A stretch of 33,557 nt of DNA from Clostridium thailandense (lineage in GTDB: Bacteria; Bacillota; Clostridia; Clostridiales; Clostridiaceae), in contig NZ_JAEEGC010000164.1 in the NCBI RefSeq assembly GCF_019207025.1, positions 1 to 33,557 of the forward strand, given 5' to 3'. The notes beneath the pieces are model-generated. The model was given only the letters and a program-made list of their open reading frames with translations. It was not told the origin of the DNA and made no database searches. Both the position numbers and the translations under genes were made by a program. Of the stretch, positions 16,144 through 25,679 are shown piece by piece (positions within the stretch are counted from its first letter, which is position 1; each line of letters starts with the position of its first letter).

Positions 16144-17511
16144 AAAGACTTTCTTCGCCCAATTACCCTTAAAATAATAAACAAACATACACAGTGCTGT
16201 TGTAGTCCAAGTTATTGGATATGTAATTGCTACCCCCCGAACATCATGATATAAAGCCATTATAATAAAGAGCAATACTATTCTAAGTACACATATATTA
16301 GATAATACAATCACCATTGGCGGAGTGGCTTTTCCTGCACCTCTTATTGTATCGCCCAATACTTCCAAAACAACATAAATCCAATAGAAAGGGAATGAAG
16401 TTCTGATTATTCTCATTCCATAATCAATTACCACACTATCCTGATTAAATATTGCAAAAACTTGACGCCCAAATATCAGTAAAAGCGTACTTGACACTAT
16501 AGTTAAACCTATTCCCATTAATATACATACCTTCGTTCCTTTTTTTAGCCGTTCAATATTTCCAGCACCCATATTCTGCCCGGAAAATGTTGTGATTGCC
16601 TGTCCAATAGCTACAATTGGAAGATAAATAGGCAATTCTACTTTAAAATATGCTGTAAATGCAACGATTGCTTCTACGCCAAGACTATTAATATGGTATT
16701 GTGCAAAAACATTAGATAATGTTATTACAATACTTTGAAGACCTGCTGGTATTCCAATCTTAAGAATAGGTAATTGTATATCTTTATGCATCCGTATTTT
16801 TTTAAATTGTAATCTATATTCACTCTCTGTATGTTTCAAATAATATAATATCATCACAGCATTGATAGTCTGCGATAGAAAGGTTGCCCATGCAACTCCA
16901 TTAACGCCATTGTCAAAAATAACTATAAACAGTGCGTCCATTAATACATGAACAAGTCCTCCGACAACTTGTATATACATTGGTGTTTTTGAGTTGCCCA
17001 TGGCACGTATAATACCAGAGCCCATGTTATAGGTAATAACGGAAATAAGACTAAAAAAATAGATCCTTATATAGGAAACAGCCTGTTTCAGTATTTCTTG
17101 CGGAACATTCATCCACTTTAAAAAATAAGGTGCACCTATATAACCAATAATAAAAAGTGCTATTCCTCCAATAAAACTCAAGCCTATTGCTGTATGTATT
17201 GCATCTTTTACCTTTCCTTTTTTCCCTGAACCAAAGATATTAGCAATGACAACGCTTGATCCTACTGACATGCCTGTAAAAAAACCTACTAGACATGTAA
17301 CAATTAAAGAACTAGCACCAACTGCTGCTGCAGCTTCTTTGCCAAGATAATTTCCAACAAAAATCAAATCCACTGTATTATATAATTGTTGAATAATACT
17401 TGCTCCAATCAGCGGCAGTGCAAAAAAAAGCACTTGTTTCCATATAACACCTTCTGTTAAATTAATATTCTTCTTCAAATTACTCATTATGATCTTCGTC
17501 CATTCCTTCAT
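16138..17511 (-). CDS. MATE family efflux transporter
   Basis: 457 residues with about twelve membrane helices in two MatE halves. N-terminal marks are LFFALPLIGASIIQQLYNTVDLIFVGNYLG, then SVGSSVVIANIFGSGKKGKV; the second half begins near LPILKIGIPAGLQSIVITLS. MATE proteins expel cationic drugs or metabolites using H+ or Na+. It lies 67 bases after the second methyltransferase gene of locus B with no terminator between, so it is probably expressed with the binding protein and methyltransferases. An export role for a methylated compound is an inference. A shorter start at Met9 (17487) is possible. Confidence 0.9.
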   Translation of the reverse strand: MKEWTKIIMSNLKKNINLTEGVIWKQVLFFALPLIGASIIQQLYNTVDLIFVGNYLGKEAAAAVGASSLIVTCLVGFFTGMSVGSSVVIANIFGSGKKGKVKDAIHTAIGLSFIGGIALFIIGYIGAPYFLKWMNVPQEILKQAVSYIRIYFFSLISVITYNMGSGIIRAMGNSKTPMYIQVVGGLVHVLMDALFIVIFDNGVNGVAWATFLSQTINAVMILYYLKHTESEYRLQFKKIRMHKDIQLPILKIGIPAGLQSIVITLSNVFAQYHINSLGVEAIVAFTAYFKVELPIYLPIVAIGQAITTFSGQNMGAGNIERLKKGTKVCILMGIGLTIVSSTLLLIFGRQVFAIFNQDSVVIDYGMRIIRTSFPFYWIYVVLEVLGDTIRGAGKATPPMVIVLSNICVLRIVLLFIIMALYHDVRGVAITYPITWTTTALCMFVYYFKGNWAKKVFK

Positions 17512-17578
17512 AGTTTCTTTATATTTTTCTGCTATGCCATTTTCATACTAGATTCTTTTTATTTTTGCATCATTTGCT

Positions 17579-18328
17579 TCACTCTTTTGTCGCAGTCACC
17601 ATGAACATGGGCGATGCTCCATACAATAGCTTTTCCTTATCGTCCCAAAGTTCTTTTGTAATATCCGGGTTAAACGAAATATCCTTGAAGCCCAATTCCG
17701 TCAAAGCCTTTACATCCCAATCTGGACGCATGGTCTTACAAAGTGGAAGTTCATCATAGTCCAGTTTCATTTTTTCCTTGTCATCTCCAGAATAGGTGGA
17801 GCCATAAATACTTATGCACTCCTTCTCCCTTCGTTCTACTTCTTTTCTTAGTTCTTCATCATAATAGTGAAGATTCCAGTTGGCATCAAAGATCAGAAGA
17901 CGTCCACCAGGTCGCAGAATTCTCTGCCACTGTCGATATACATTCATGGGATCATGCAGCGTCCATGTAACATTTCTGCTGACTATCATATCAAAAGAGT
18001 TGTCTTCAAAATTGAGATTATGGCAATCCATACGGATGAATACAGGGCAAACACCTGCTCTGGCAGAATTTTTCTGGGCTTTTTCCAACATTCCTGCAGC
18101 GCTGTCTATTCCAGTGACACGATGGCCTGCCTGACTTAAAATAATTGCAAAAAAACCAGGGCCTGTCCCAGTATCAAGTATGTCTAGAACTAGCTTATCA
18201 GGCGCCTGACTTAAAATAAGCGACCTCCATTTATCTGGACGATAGCTCTTCAGTTCATCCTTTATTATATTGCTGTAGTTATTGGAAGATTGGGTCCAGT
18301 ACCTTTCAATGTTTTCCTGTAATAACAT
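17579..18328 (-). CDS. Class I SAM-dependent methyltransferase, locus B copy 2
   Basis: 249 residues. SAM-binding motif I ILDTGTGPGFFAI lies near 50-62, the acidic ribose-binding Asp is in VTGIDSAAG, and SRNVTWTLHDP and LLIFDANWNLHYYD follow. The last two motifs are shared by all four methyltransferases in the window and mark them as one subfamily of the Methyltransf_11/25 group. The C-terminus ends SPMFMVTATKE, also shared. It is the more divergent of the two locus B copies and slightly less AT-rich than its neighbour. GAGGAGG precedes the ATG. The methylated substrate is unknown; the company of binding protein and MATE exporter suggests a small transported molecule. Confidence 0.88.
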   Translation of the reverse strand: MLLQENIERYWTQSSNNYSNIIKDELKSYRPDKWRSLILSQAPDKLVLDILDTGTGPGFFAIILSQAGHRVTGIDSAAGMLEKAQKNSARAGVCPVFIRMDCHNLNFEDNSFDMIVSRNVTWTLHDPMNVYRQWQRILRPGGRLLIFDANWNLHYYDEELRKEVERREKECISIYGSTYSGDDKEKMKLDYDELPLCKTMRPDWDVKALTELGFKDISFNPDITKELWDDKEKLLYGASPMFMVTATKE

Positions 18329-18436
18329 GTTAATTTCCTCCTCATATCTATTGTAGAAATCTCCAAAAGCTCAGTCTTTTCTTTCTGTATGAAAACATCA
18401 TCTTTCATCATTAATGGAGCAATTGCTTATAGCTTG

Positions 18437-19183
18437 TTATAATTTACAAGCACATATGCTAAACATAGGCGTTGTTTTATGAGCTATTTTTTCTTCCTCT
18501 GTATATATACTATCAGAAATATCCTTTTCAATTATTATTTTTTTAAATCCACATTGTGTTAATGCTTCCTTGTCCCATTCTGGGCGTAGTTTATATGTCA
18601 TAGGAATATTTTTTGCGATATTTTCACATTCTTCTCTTTGCCTTTCATTAATCTTAAAATCATGTCCCATATCTTTAGCTAATTCCATATTTTTTTCATA
18701 CTCTTCTTTTAATTCAGGCTTTACTAATCTTAAGTACCAATTAGCATCAAAGATAACAACTCTTCCATCTTCCTTCAAAAGATTAAACCAATTTTTATAA
18801 GCTTTTTCTGGCTCTTTTAGAGTCCAAGTTACATTTCTGCTGACAATTAAATCAAAGCTTTCTTTTTGAAAATTTAGTTCTTCCCCATCACTTTTTATAA
18901 AGTTTACTTTTACTCCTGCTAATTCTGCATTGCCTTTAGCTTCTTGGAGCATAGTATCTGAACAATCAACAGCAGTTACATCGTATCCCATTTGTGCCAT
19001 AATAATTGCAAAAAAGCCAGGGCCAGTACCTATATCTAATACCTTTACTTTATCCTTATCCGCCACTTTATCTTTTATAATTTTAGCCCAAGTCTCTTTT
19101 TTGAAGCTATTCATATCTTCATTTATCTTTTGGCTAAATGTTTTTGCTCTATTGTTCCAATAATTTTGAATACTCAATTCCAT
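18437..19183 (-). CDS. Class I SAM-dependent methyltransferase, locus B copy 1
   Basis: 248 residues. Motif I VLDIGTGPGFFAI (48-60), VTAVDCSD, SRNVTWTLKEP and VVIFDANWYLRLV are present. It starts YWNNRAKTFSQKINEDMNSF, matching the YW-x-R-x5-(Y/F) start of the other family members. It follows the binding-protein gene by 38 bases with AGGAGG before the ATG, so it is in the same sigma-54-driven unit. The four copies differ most in residues 155-210, the region likely to set substrate choice. Confidence 0.88.
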   Translation of the reverse strand: MELSIQNYWNNRAKTFSQKINEDMNSFKKETWAKIIKDKVADKDKVKVLDIGTGPGFFAIIMAQMGYDVTAVDCSDTMLQEAKGNAELAGVKVNFIKSDGEELNFQKESFDLIVSRNVTWTLKEPEKAYKNWFNLLKEDGRVVIFDANWYLRLVKPELKEEYEKNMELAKDMGHDFKINERQREECENIAKNIPMTYKLRPEWDKEALTQCGFKKIIIEKDISDSIYTEEEKIAHKTTPMFSICACKL

Positions 19184-19221
19184 TTAAATTTCCTCCTATC
19201 GTAAATCTTATTTGTTATTGA

Positions 19222-20772
19222 TTATTTTATATTTACCTTGTTATCTAATAAATGGTACTCAATAGGATACATTGTTACTCCACTAACTGTATTTTTACTA
19301 ATTAAATTAAGCATTGGTGTAACAAGAAACACATCTGCATTGTCATCCAATAATTTCTGTTGTACTTGTGTAGCAATATTATTTCTTACCTGAATGTCTT
19401 TTTGACCTTTGAATTTATCAATAAGGGAATCCACCTCTGCATTACTATATTTCCCATAATTTTCACTTCCACCAGTTCTAAAATACTGCTCCAAGAATGT
19501 CTGCGGATCTCCTGTTACTGCAGTATTTACACTATATAAACAAAGATCAAAATTTCCACTTTTTACCGCTTTAGAAACTGATTCATAAGATTGTAGCTTA
19601 GTGCTTATACCAATTTCTTTAAGCTGTGCTTGCATTGCTTCACCAATTACAGGAAGTTCTGGACGAGTTGTGTAAAAAGCAATATTTAACGTTACTTTTT
19701 TACCATCCTTTTCTAATATGCCATCTCCATCTGTATCTTTATATCCTGCATCACTCAAAATCTTAGCTGCTTCTGCTTTATCATATTTATATCCTGTAAG
19801 TTTTTTATTTCCGTAAGGCAGTGATTCCGGAAAAGGTCCAACTGCAGCTACCGCAGTACCATTTAAAAGTTTTTTAGCATAAGTCTCTCTATCTACACTT
19901 AAAGCAATAGCCTTACGTACTACTGGATCTTTTAAGAACTCATTATTCAAATTTTCATATGACATTACTATTCTTAGACTAGTAATTTTATCTGTATTAT
20001 ATTTAGATTTATCTGCAAATAATGATATGTTGTTGCTTGAAATGTTTATTGCAACATCAATTTCTCCTGATTGCAGTGCCATTGCACGGGTATTATCATC
20101 TTTAATATATTTAAATGTTGCCTCATCTATCTGTGCTTTGTCTCCCCAATAATCTTTATTTTTTTCTACTACCACCTTTGAGTTTGCAACATATGATTTA
20201 ACTTTGAAAGGTCCAGTACACACAGGAGCTTTATCAAATGTATCTGAAGCAGCATTAGTATCCACTATTATAGTAAGAGGATCTGCAATATTCCCCAAAA
20301 ATGCTTCATTTGAAGTTTTAGTAGTTATAGTAAGATCTTGGCCCTCTGCGGTTATAGAATTAACAAGCAACATCTCTTCTGTCCTTTTATTCAGCTTTAA
20401 TACTCTTTCAAGAGATGATTTTACAGCTTTAGCAGTAACAGGTGTACCATTATGGAATTTAACACCTTCTCTAATATGAAATTTCCATGTCAAATCATCT
20501 ACTCTTTTCCATGAATCAGCAAGAAGAGGCTCTATCGTCATGTCCTTGTTAAATTTAACCAAAGTTTCACCTATTCCATATCTGAAAACCGACCAGCCAT
20601 TAAATTCAACCGCTGGATCTAAGCTGGTTTTAAAACTATCTAATCCAACTACAATACTTTTGGGCTTTCCACTGTCACTTTTATCTGCAGAGCCCCCACT
20701 TTTACAAGCAACAAAGCTTGTACATAACAAAGCCATTGTAAGCATAATTGCTATTTTCCTTCTTATTTTCAT
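19222..20772 (-). CDS. Substrate-binding lipoprotein (NikA/DppA-type), locus B
   Basis: 516 residues. A lipoprotein signal ends FVAC with lipidated Cys23. The mature part is family-5 solute-binding protein: SLDPAVEFNGW, LTWKFHIREGVKFHNGTPVTAKAV, and the calcium-like loop DTDGDGILEKDGKK. It is a clear paralogue of the locus C binding protein over its whole length. Locus B has no permease or ATPase, so this protein probably delivers to the locus C transporter. Family members bind peptides, opines, nickel complexes or metallophores. Resemblance to nickel/metallophore binding proteins is an impression only. It is the first gene of locus B, with AGGAGGAG before the ATG. Confidence 0.9.
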   Translation of the reverse strand: MKIRRKIAIMLTMALLCTSFVACKSGGSADKSDSGKPKSIVVGLDSFKTSLDPAVEFNGWSVFRYGIGETLVKFNKDMTIEPLLADSWKRVDDLTWKFHIREGVKFHNGTPVTAKAVKSSLERVLKLNKRTEEMLLVNSITAEGQDLTITTKTSNEAFLGNIADPLTIIVDTNAASDTFDKAPVCTGPFKVKSYVANSKVVVEKNKDYWGDKAQIDEATFKYIKDDNTRAMALQSGEIDVAINISSNNISLFADKSKYNTDKITSLRIVMSYENLNNEFLKDPVVRKAIALSVDRETYAKKLLNGTAVAAVGPFPESLPYGNKKLTGYKYDKAEAAKILSDAGYKDTDGDGILEKDGKKVTLNIAFYTTRPELPVIGEAMQAQLKEIGISTKLQSYESVSKAVKSGNFDLCLYSVNTAVTGDPQTFLEQYFRTGGSENYGKYSNAEVDSLIDKFKGQKDIQVRNNIATQVQQKLLDDNADVFLVTPMLNLISKNTVSGVTMYPIEYHLLDNKVNIK

Positions 20773-20921
20773 TTGTAATCTCCTCCTAATCCAATATCTA
20801 GTCTTTTAAACAGCTTCGCTTGGTTCTGTTTTTTTAAATACTCAATATACATAATATTGACTACCACCTCATACTACAAAATAATAGCCTTTTTTACTTT
20901 TTATACATATTTATCTATAAA

Positions 20922-20937
20922 GCAAAATTCATGCCAA
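20922..20937 (-). promoter_or_regulatory. Sigma-54 promoter of locus B
   Basis: The minus strand reads TTGGCATGAATTTTGC with GG and GC 12 bases apart. The leader to the binding-protein ATG is about 138 bases, longer than in the other loci, and has no recognisable riboswitch. Confidence 0.88.
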
Positions 20938-21026
20938 TTATTTATTTTAAATTTTTAATAGTTTAAATTAAACAAAATGAGCCATTTTTCTATATATTTA
21001 TTGCCAAAACAATTTCATAATTAGGT

Positions 21027-21098
21027 GTTTTAAAATGAACAAAAGTTTCAAAACGATACATTCTAAGTATCACTTTGAAACTCTTATCATTTTAAAAC
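21027..21098 (-). promoter_or_regulatory. Upstream activator sites of locus B (two nested palindromes)
   Basis: The inner pair is GTTTCAAAACGATAC (21045-21059) and GTATCACTTTGAAAC (21067-21081). The outer pair is GTTTTAAAATGAAC (21027-21040) and TTATCATTTTAAAAC (21084-21098). All four share the half-site seen upstream of loci A and C. The centre is about 127 bases upstream of the -24 element. Confidence 0.8.
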
Positions 21099-21154
21099 TA
21101 TCATATTTCTATTTTCTCTATATTAAAGATTATGTATTTAAACATACTATAAAA

Positions 21155-21181
21155 GGAGAAACCACACAAATGATTTCCTCC
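21155..21181 (-). terminator. Terminator of locus C
   Basis: On the minus strand GGAGGAAA pairs with TTTCTCC (one bulge) around a 12-base loop, followed by TTTTATAG. It lies about 30 bases after the stop of the AstE-like gene and before the locus B activator sites. Confidence 0.6.
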
Positions 21182-21209
21182 TAAGTAAAAAAATATTTAG
21201 CTTATCAAG

Positions 21210-22175
21210 CTATTGCTGATTTACATTTTCCCCATAGGCCACCATGGAGCCACCCTTAATAACACACAAACTGCCAACATGATAAAGTAATATTCCATCC
21301 ATTTCAGCAATACAACTTTCCAATACATTGCCAAAATAATCCTTAACTTGACCTAATATCTCTCCCTTTTTAAAAGTATCCCCTGCTCTTTTGGTTGGAT
21401 ACCAGCAGCCTGTATGTGCAGCATTTTTATAAATGACAATTCCCACATCAACAGGATGATAAGTTCTTTCAGAAACGTCTCCCTCTAATACTCCCAAATA
21501 GCGTAAGACATTTCTAATATCCTCTTTTCCTAGTTTAACTTCTTCTTTTGACCAACGCCCCATACATCCTCTTTCAATTAGAATACTAGGAATTCCACAG
21601 GAACCTGCATAATTATAAGCCCCTCCACTGCCACAAGGAGATTGTACCAGATAAGCAACATTTACCATTTCAGCCATCTCCCTTGACTTGTGAGCTACTT
21701 CTGGATCAGCTACCCCTACACAATATACATAAGGTATCAACTCTTCATATCCATCTCCACAGTGGAGATCAATATAATAGTCTGCATTCCTTTGGAATTC
21801 TGTCACAACTGTATGGCAGATTTTATCTGCCACTGTTCCTTGCTCACTTCCTGGAAACTCTCTATTTAGATTTTTACCATCTTCATAAACTAGACTCATA
21901 GTTCTATGTTCAAATCCAGTTCGATTCATAAGATGTAATATAATAAGATTTCCTGTCAATTGGGATGGAGAAATTTCACTAGCTATTTCAATTGCTGTTT
22001 GAATTCCTACATATTCAGCATTATGTACGCCTCCTGAAATGAACACTGTTTTCCCTTCCTTGTCTCCACAAATAATGGTAACAGGAAGTTCTATATCCAT
22101 TCCCTTAACTTGTACATATCCTGATACCTTTTCTCCAGTTCTAGCAGACATATTTCCTACTTTTACTGTTTGCAT
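21210..22175 (-). CDS. Succinylglutamate desuccinylase/aspartoacylase-family zinc hydrolase
   Basis: 321 residues from ATG 22175. The AstE/AspA fold (M14-related) is shown by zinc ligands H51 and E54 in GGVHNAEYVG and H138 in YYIDLHCGD, substrate loop KNLNREFPG and the general-base Glu201 in ILIERGC. The C-terminal 100 residues form the usual beta-rich domain. Family enzymes release an acyl group or amino acid from N-acyl amino acids or similar amides. A TTG one codon earlier is also possible; the ATG has AGGAG nine bases upstream. It is the last gene of locus C, 40 bases after the second ATPase gene, which suggests it processes what the transporter brings in. Confidence 0.85.
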   Translation of the reverse strand: MQTVKVGNMSARTGEKVSGYVQVKGMDIELPVTIICGDKEGKTVFISGGVHNAEYVGIQTAIEIASEISPSQLTGNLIILHLMNRTGFEHRTMSLVYEDGKNLNREFPGSEQGTVADKICHTVVTEFQRNADYYIDLHCGDGYEELIPYVYCVGVADPEVAHKSREMAEMVNVAYLVQSPCGSGGAYNYAGSCGIPSILIERGCMGRWSKEEVKLGKEDIRNVLRYLGVLEGDVSERTYHPVDVGIVIYKNAAHTGCWYPTKRAGDTFKKGEILGQVKDYFGNVLESCIAEMDGILLYHVGSLCVIKGGSMVAYGENVNQQ

Positions 22176-22215
22176 CAATCAATACTCCTTTCTCCTCTAG
22201 CATGTATATGCTTAA

Positions 22216-23172
22216 CTAATACAAATGACAAGCCACTAAATGATTTTTTCCTATTTCTTTTAACTCAGGCTTTTCCTTAAAACATATATCCTTACACTTT
22301 GCACATCTAGAATTAAAACTACATCCTGGTGGTACATCAGATGGACTTGGTGGTTCTCCTTCTATTATCTCTATTTCAGTGTCATTTCTTCCTTTAACAG
22401 AGAAAACCGATGCCAGTAATGCCTTTGTATAGGGATGAGCTGAAGCTTCAGTAAGCTTACTACTATCAACTACTTCAACAATTCTTCCAAGATACATTAC
22501 CACAATTCTATGACTGATATTTCTGACTACTGCCAAATCATGACCAATAAATATATAGGACAATCCTTTCTTTTTCTGCAAGTCTACAAGAAGATTTATC
22601 ACCTGTTCCTGTATTGAAACATCCAGTGCAGAAGTAGCTTCATCACATACTATGATTTCAGGTGATAAAGATAATGCTCTTGCTATTGCAACTCTCTGCT
22701 TTTGTCCTCCACTTAATTGATGGGGATATCTACTCATAAATTCCTCATTTAATCCCACCATTTGCAGAAGTTTTATTGTTTCTATCTTGGCTTCTGTTTT
22801 ATTCATAAGTTTAAAATTTAAAAGTGGCTCATTTATGATTTCTCCAATCCTTATACGTGGATTAAAGGATTCAGAAGGATCCTGAAATATCATCTGTAAT
22901 TTTCTTCGGTTTTGTCTAAGCTTTTCCCCACTTAAATTAGAAATCTCTTCATTATTATAAATAATATTTCCTGAGTTTAAAGTTTCTAAATTGGTAATTA
23001 TATTTGCCAAAGTACTTTTACCACAACCACTTTCTCCAACTATTCCTAAACATTCTCCAGAATGTAATTCTAAACTTACATTATCCACTGCAGTTAATTT
23101 TTTCCCTTTTTCTAAATCAAACTGCTTCGTAACATTCTTTATCTTCAATATCGGTTCTTTCTCTTGAAGCAA
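22216..23172 (-). CDS. ABC transporter ATPase (DppF/OppF-like), locus C
   Basis: 318 residues. Walker A GESGCGKST (46-54), FQDPSESFNPR after the Q-loop, signature SGGQKQR, Walker B EIIVCDEA and switch His in IGHDLA are present. The C-terminal OppF extension has the usual Cys cluster CSFNSRCAKCKDIC and final VACH. The start is TTG with GGAGGG eight bases upstream, lying 56 bases inside the end of the preceding ATPase gene, so translation is coupled. It energises the locus C importer and possibly serves the locus B binding protein too. Confidence 0.9.
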   Translation of the reverse strand: MLQEKEPILKIKNVTKQFDLEKGKKLTAVDNVSLELHSGECLGIVGESGCGKSTLANIITNLETLNSGNIIYNNEEISNLSGEKLRQNRRKLQMIFQDPSESFNPRIRIGEIINEPLLNFKLMNKTEAKIETIKLLQMVGLNEEFMSRYPHQLSGGQKQRVAIARALSLSPEIIVCDEATSALDVSIQEQVINLLVDLQKKKGLSYIFIGHDLAVVRNISHRIVVMYLGRIVEVVDSSKLTEASAHPYTKALLASVFSVKGRNDTEIEIIEGEPPSPSDVPPGCSFNSRCAKCKDICFKEKPELKEIGKNHLVACHLY

Positions 23173-23965
23173 GATTACTTCCCTCCAATTCAGGTATTGC
23201 TGCTAACAACTTTTTAGTGTATTCACATTTAGGATTATCTATCACCTGTTCTTTAGTTCCCCATTCAATTAATTCCCCCTGCTGCATTACTCCTATTTTG
23301 TCACACATATAGGATGCTACTCCCATATTATGAGTAACTATTATTATGCTTGTATTAAAATTATTTCTAAGCTCCATCATCTGTCTAACCACTTGTGCCT
23401 GTACTGTTACATCGAGAGCACTAGTTGGTTCATCAGCTAATAAAATTTCAGGTTCCATAGTCATCGCCATGGCTATAGCTGCCCTTTGCTTCATACCTCC
23501 ACTCAATTCAAAAGGATAGGAATTCATTATACGCTTTGCATCAGGCAAGCGCATTTTTCCAAGCATATGGATAGCTTTCTCGTATGCATCAGCTTTTGTA
23601 ATACTAGAATGACTTCTTATACTTTCAATAAATTGGTCACCAATCTTTTTAATAGGAGTTAATGACCCTCCTGCATTCTGAAATATCATTGCCATTCTAT
23701 TGCCACGTATTTCTTGCCATTCTTTTTTAGAATACTTGAGAAGATTTTTATCTTTAAAAATTATATCTCCTGAGCAAATAGAAGCTCCTTTAGGCAAAAG
23801 ACCTAATATAGCACGTATAAGTGTTGATTTTCCACTACCACTTTCACCTACTATTCCTATTATTTCTTTGCTATTAACTGACATATTTATGTTTTTCACA
23901 GTAGGTTCTTGCCCACTATATTTTATAGATACATTGTTTATACTTAAAATATTTTCATTCATCAT
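23117..23965 (-). CDS. ABC transporter ATPase (DppD/NikD-like), locus C
   Basis: 282 residues. Walker A GESGSGKST (40-48), signature SGGMKQR, Walker B ILLADEP and THNMGVAS are present. It is shorter than OppD and nearer to NikD in length, with no oligopeptide C-terminal extension. It follows the binding-protein gene after a 132-base gap that contains a strong terminator-like hairpin, so read-through should set its level. AAGGTGAG precedes the ATG. Confidence 0.88.
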   Translation of the reverse strand: MMNENILSINNVSIKYSGQEPTVKNINMSVNSKEIIGIVGESGSGKSTLIRAILGLLPKGASICSGDIIFKDKNLLKYSKKEWQEIRGNRMAMIFQNAGGSLTPIKKIGDQFIESIRSHSSITKADAYEKAIHMLGKMRLPDAKRIMNSYPFELSGGMKQRAAIAMAMTMEPEILLADEPTSALDVTVQAQVVRQMMELRNNFNTSIIIVTHNMGVASYMCDKIGVMQQGELIEWGTKEQVIDNPKCEYTKKLLAAIPELEGSNLASRERTDIEDKECYEAV

Positions 23966-24012
23966 TTTATACTCACCTTATTATCTAATATTGTATAATC
24001 AAAAATAAAAAA

Positions 24013-24046
24013 CACTACTTATGAATTTACTGTATCATAAGTAGTG
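24013..24046 (-). terminator. Internal terminator/attenuator between binding-protein and ATPase genes, locus C
   Basis: CACTACTTATGA (24013-24024) and TCATAAGTAGTG (24035-24046) form a perfect 12-base-pair stem. On the minus strand it is followed by TTTTTTATTTTT, a complete intrinsic terminator. The two ATPases and hydrolase downstream would depend on read-through, unless a promoter exists in the short gap; I saw none. Confidence 0.8.
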
Positions 24047-24097
24047 ATTAATTATTTGTATCTTATGGATACTAAAATTCACATTGACCTATTTCTG

Positions 24098-25654
24098 TTA
24101 TTTAATACTTACCTTATTATCTAAAATATAATAGTCAAGAGGATACATTTTTAATCCACTAACAGTATTTTTACTAATTATATTAAGCATTGGTGACACA
24201 ATGAACGTATATGCATTATCATCTATCAGTTTCTGTTGTACCTTTGTAGCAACATCATATCTTGCATCAATATTTTGTTCTGTTGCTAATTTATCAATTA
24301 GAGCATCAACTTCTGGATTACTATATCCTCCATAATTTTCACTTGCTCCAGTTTTAAAATATGTTTGTAGGAAAGATTGAGGATCTCCTGTTACTGCTGT
24401 ATTTACACTTAATAAACAAAGATCAAAATTCTTACTTTTTAAAACTTGAGCGACAGATTCATAAGATTGTAGCTTAGTGCTTATACCTATTTCTTTAAGC
24501 TGCGCTTGCATTGCTTCTCCAAGTATAGGTAACTCTGAACGAGTTGTATAGAATGCTAAATTTAATGCTAATTTTTTACCATTCTTTTCTAATATACCAT
24601 CGCCATCTGTATCTTTATAACCTGCATCACTTAAAAGCTTAGCTGCTGCTGCCTTATCATATTTATAGCCTGTAAGATTCTTATTTCCAAATGGTAATGA
24701 ACCTGGGAAAGGTCCAATTGCAGCTACAGAACTACCTTTCAGAAGTGTTTTACCATAAGTATCTCTATCAATCCCTAAAGATATAGCTTTACGTACTGCT
24801 GGATCTTTTAAAAACTCATTATTAAAATTTTCATAGGACATAATTATTCTTAAACTTGAAATTTTATCTGTATTATATTTAGACTTATCTGCAAATAATG
24901 CGAGGTTGTTACTTGGAATGTTAGTTGCAGCATCAATCTCACCAGACTGCAGTGCCATTGCACGGGTATTATCATCTTTAATGTATTTAAAAGTTGCCTC
25001 ATCTACCTTGGCTTTATCTCCCCAATAATCTTTATTCTTTTCTACTACAACCGTTGAATTTGCAGTATAGGATTTAACTTTAAAAGGTCCAGTGCATATA
25101 GGAGCTTTAGCAAAGCTATCTTCAGATTGGCTAGTATCAACTATTGTAGTAAGAGGATCTGCAATATTCCCTAAAAGAGCTTCATGTGGTTTTTTAGTTT
25201 TTAATGTAAGTTCTTGTCCATTTGCAGTTATGGTATCCGCAAGCAACACTTCACTGGTTCTTTTATTTAGTTTTAATGCTCTTTCAAGAGATGCTTTTAC
25301 AGCTTCAGCAGTAACTGGTTTTCCATTATGGAACTTAACTCCTTCTCTAATGTGGAATTTCCATGTTAAATCATCTACTCTTTTCCATGAATCAGCAAGA
25401 AGTGGTTCTACTTTCATCTCAGTATTCAATTTAACTAAAGTCTCACCTACACCAAATCTTGAGGGAAACCAACCATTAAATTCAATAGCTGGATCTAAAT
25501 TAGTGGGGAAATTATTTAAGCCAAAGGTAATACTTTTTGGCTTTTCACTGCTGCTCTTCTCAGCGGAATTTCCTCCTTTACAAGCTGCAAGGCTTGTACA
25601 TAATAAAACTGTTGAAAATATTAATGCTAATTTTCTTTTTAATTTAATCTTCAT
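24098..25654 (-). CDS. Substrate-binding lipoprotein (NikA/DppA-type), locus C
   Basis: 518 residues. A lipoprotein signal ends LAAC with lipidated Cys25. The family-5 binding fold is shown by NLDPAIEFNGW, LTWKFHIREGVKFHNGKPVTAEAV and DTDGDGILEKNGKK. It matches the locus B protein nearly residue for residue in long stretches (for example NKDYWGDKA and FKYIKDDNTRAMALQSGEID). AAAGGAG precedes the ATG. It sits between permease and ATPase genes, preceded by a 139-base structured gap and followed by a terminator-like hairpin, so its expression may exceed that of the ATPases. Confidence 0.9.
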   Translation of the reverse strand: MKIKLKRKLALIFSTVLLCTSLAACKGGNSAEKSSSEKPKSITFGLNNFPTNLDPAIEFNGWFPSRFGVGETLVKLNTEMKVEPLLADSWKRVDDLTWKFHIREGVKFHNGKPVTAEAVKASLERALKLNKRTSEVLLADTITANGQELTLKTKKPHEALLGNIADPLTTIVDTSQSEDSFAKAPICTGPFKVKSYTANSTVVVEKNKDYWGDKAKVDEATFKYIKDDNTRAMALQSGEIDAATNIPSNNLALFADKSKYNTDKISSLRIIMSYENFNNEFLKDPAVRKAISLGIDRDTYGKTLLKGSSVAAIGPFPGSLPFGNKNLTGYKYDKAAAAKLLSDAGYKDTDGDGILEKNGKKLALNLAFYTTRSELPILGEAMQAQLKEIGISTKLQSYESVAQVLKSKNFDLCLLSVNTAVTGDPQSFLQTYFKTGASENYGGYSNPEVDALIDKLATEQNIDARYDVATKVQQKLIDDNAYTFIVSPMLNIISKNTVSGLKMYPLDYYILDNKVSIK

Positions 25655-25679
25655 CTGTATAATCTCCTTTAATATTCTT

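Noticed and set aside
17870..17890. Plus-strand TTGGCATC resembling a -24 element
   Set aside because: No GC at the -12 position, and it is within a methyltransferase gene.
19222..25654. Assigning loci B and C as nickel or staphylopine-type transporters
   Set aside because: The binding proteins only resemble the general family-5 group; no synthesis enzymes of known metallophores are present, so a named substrate is not supported.
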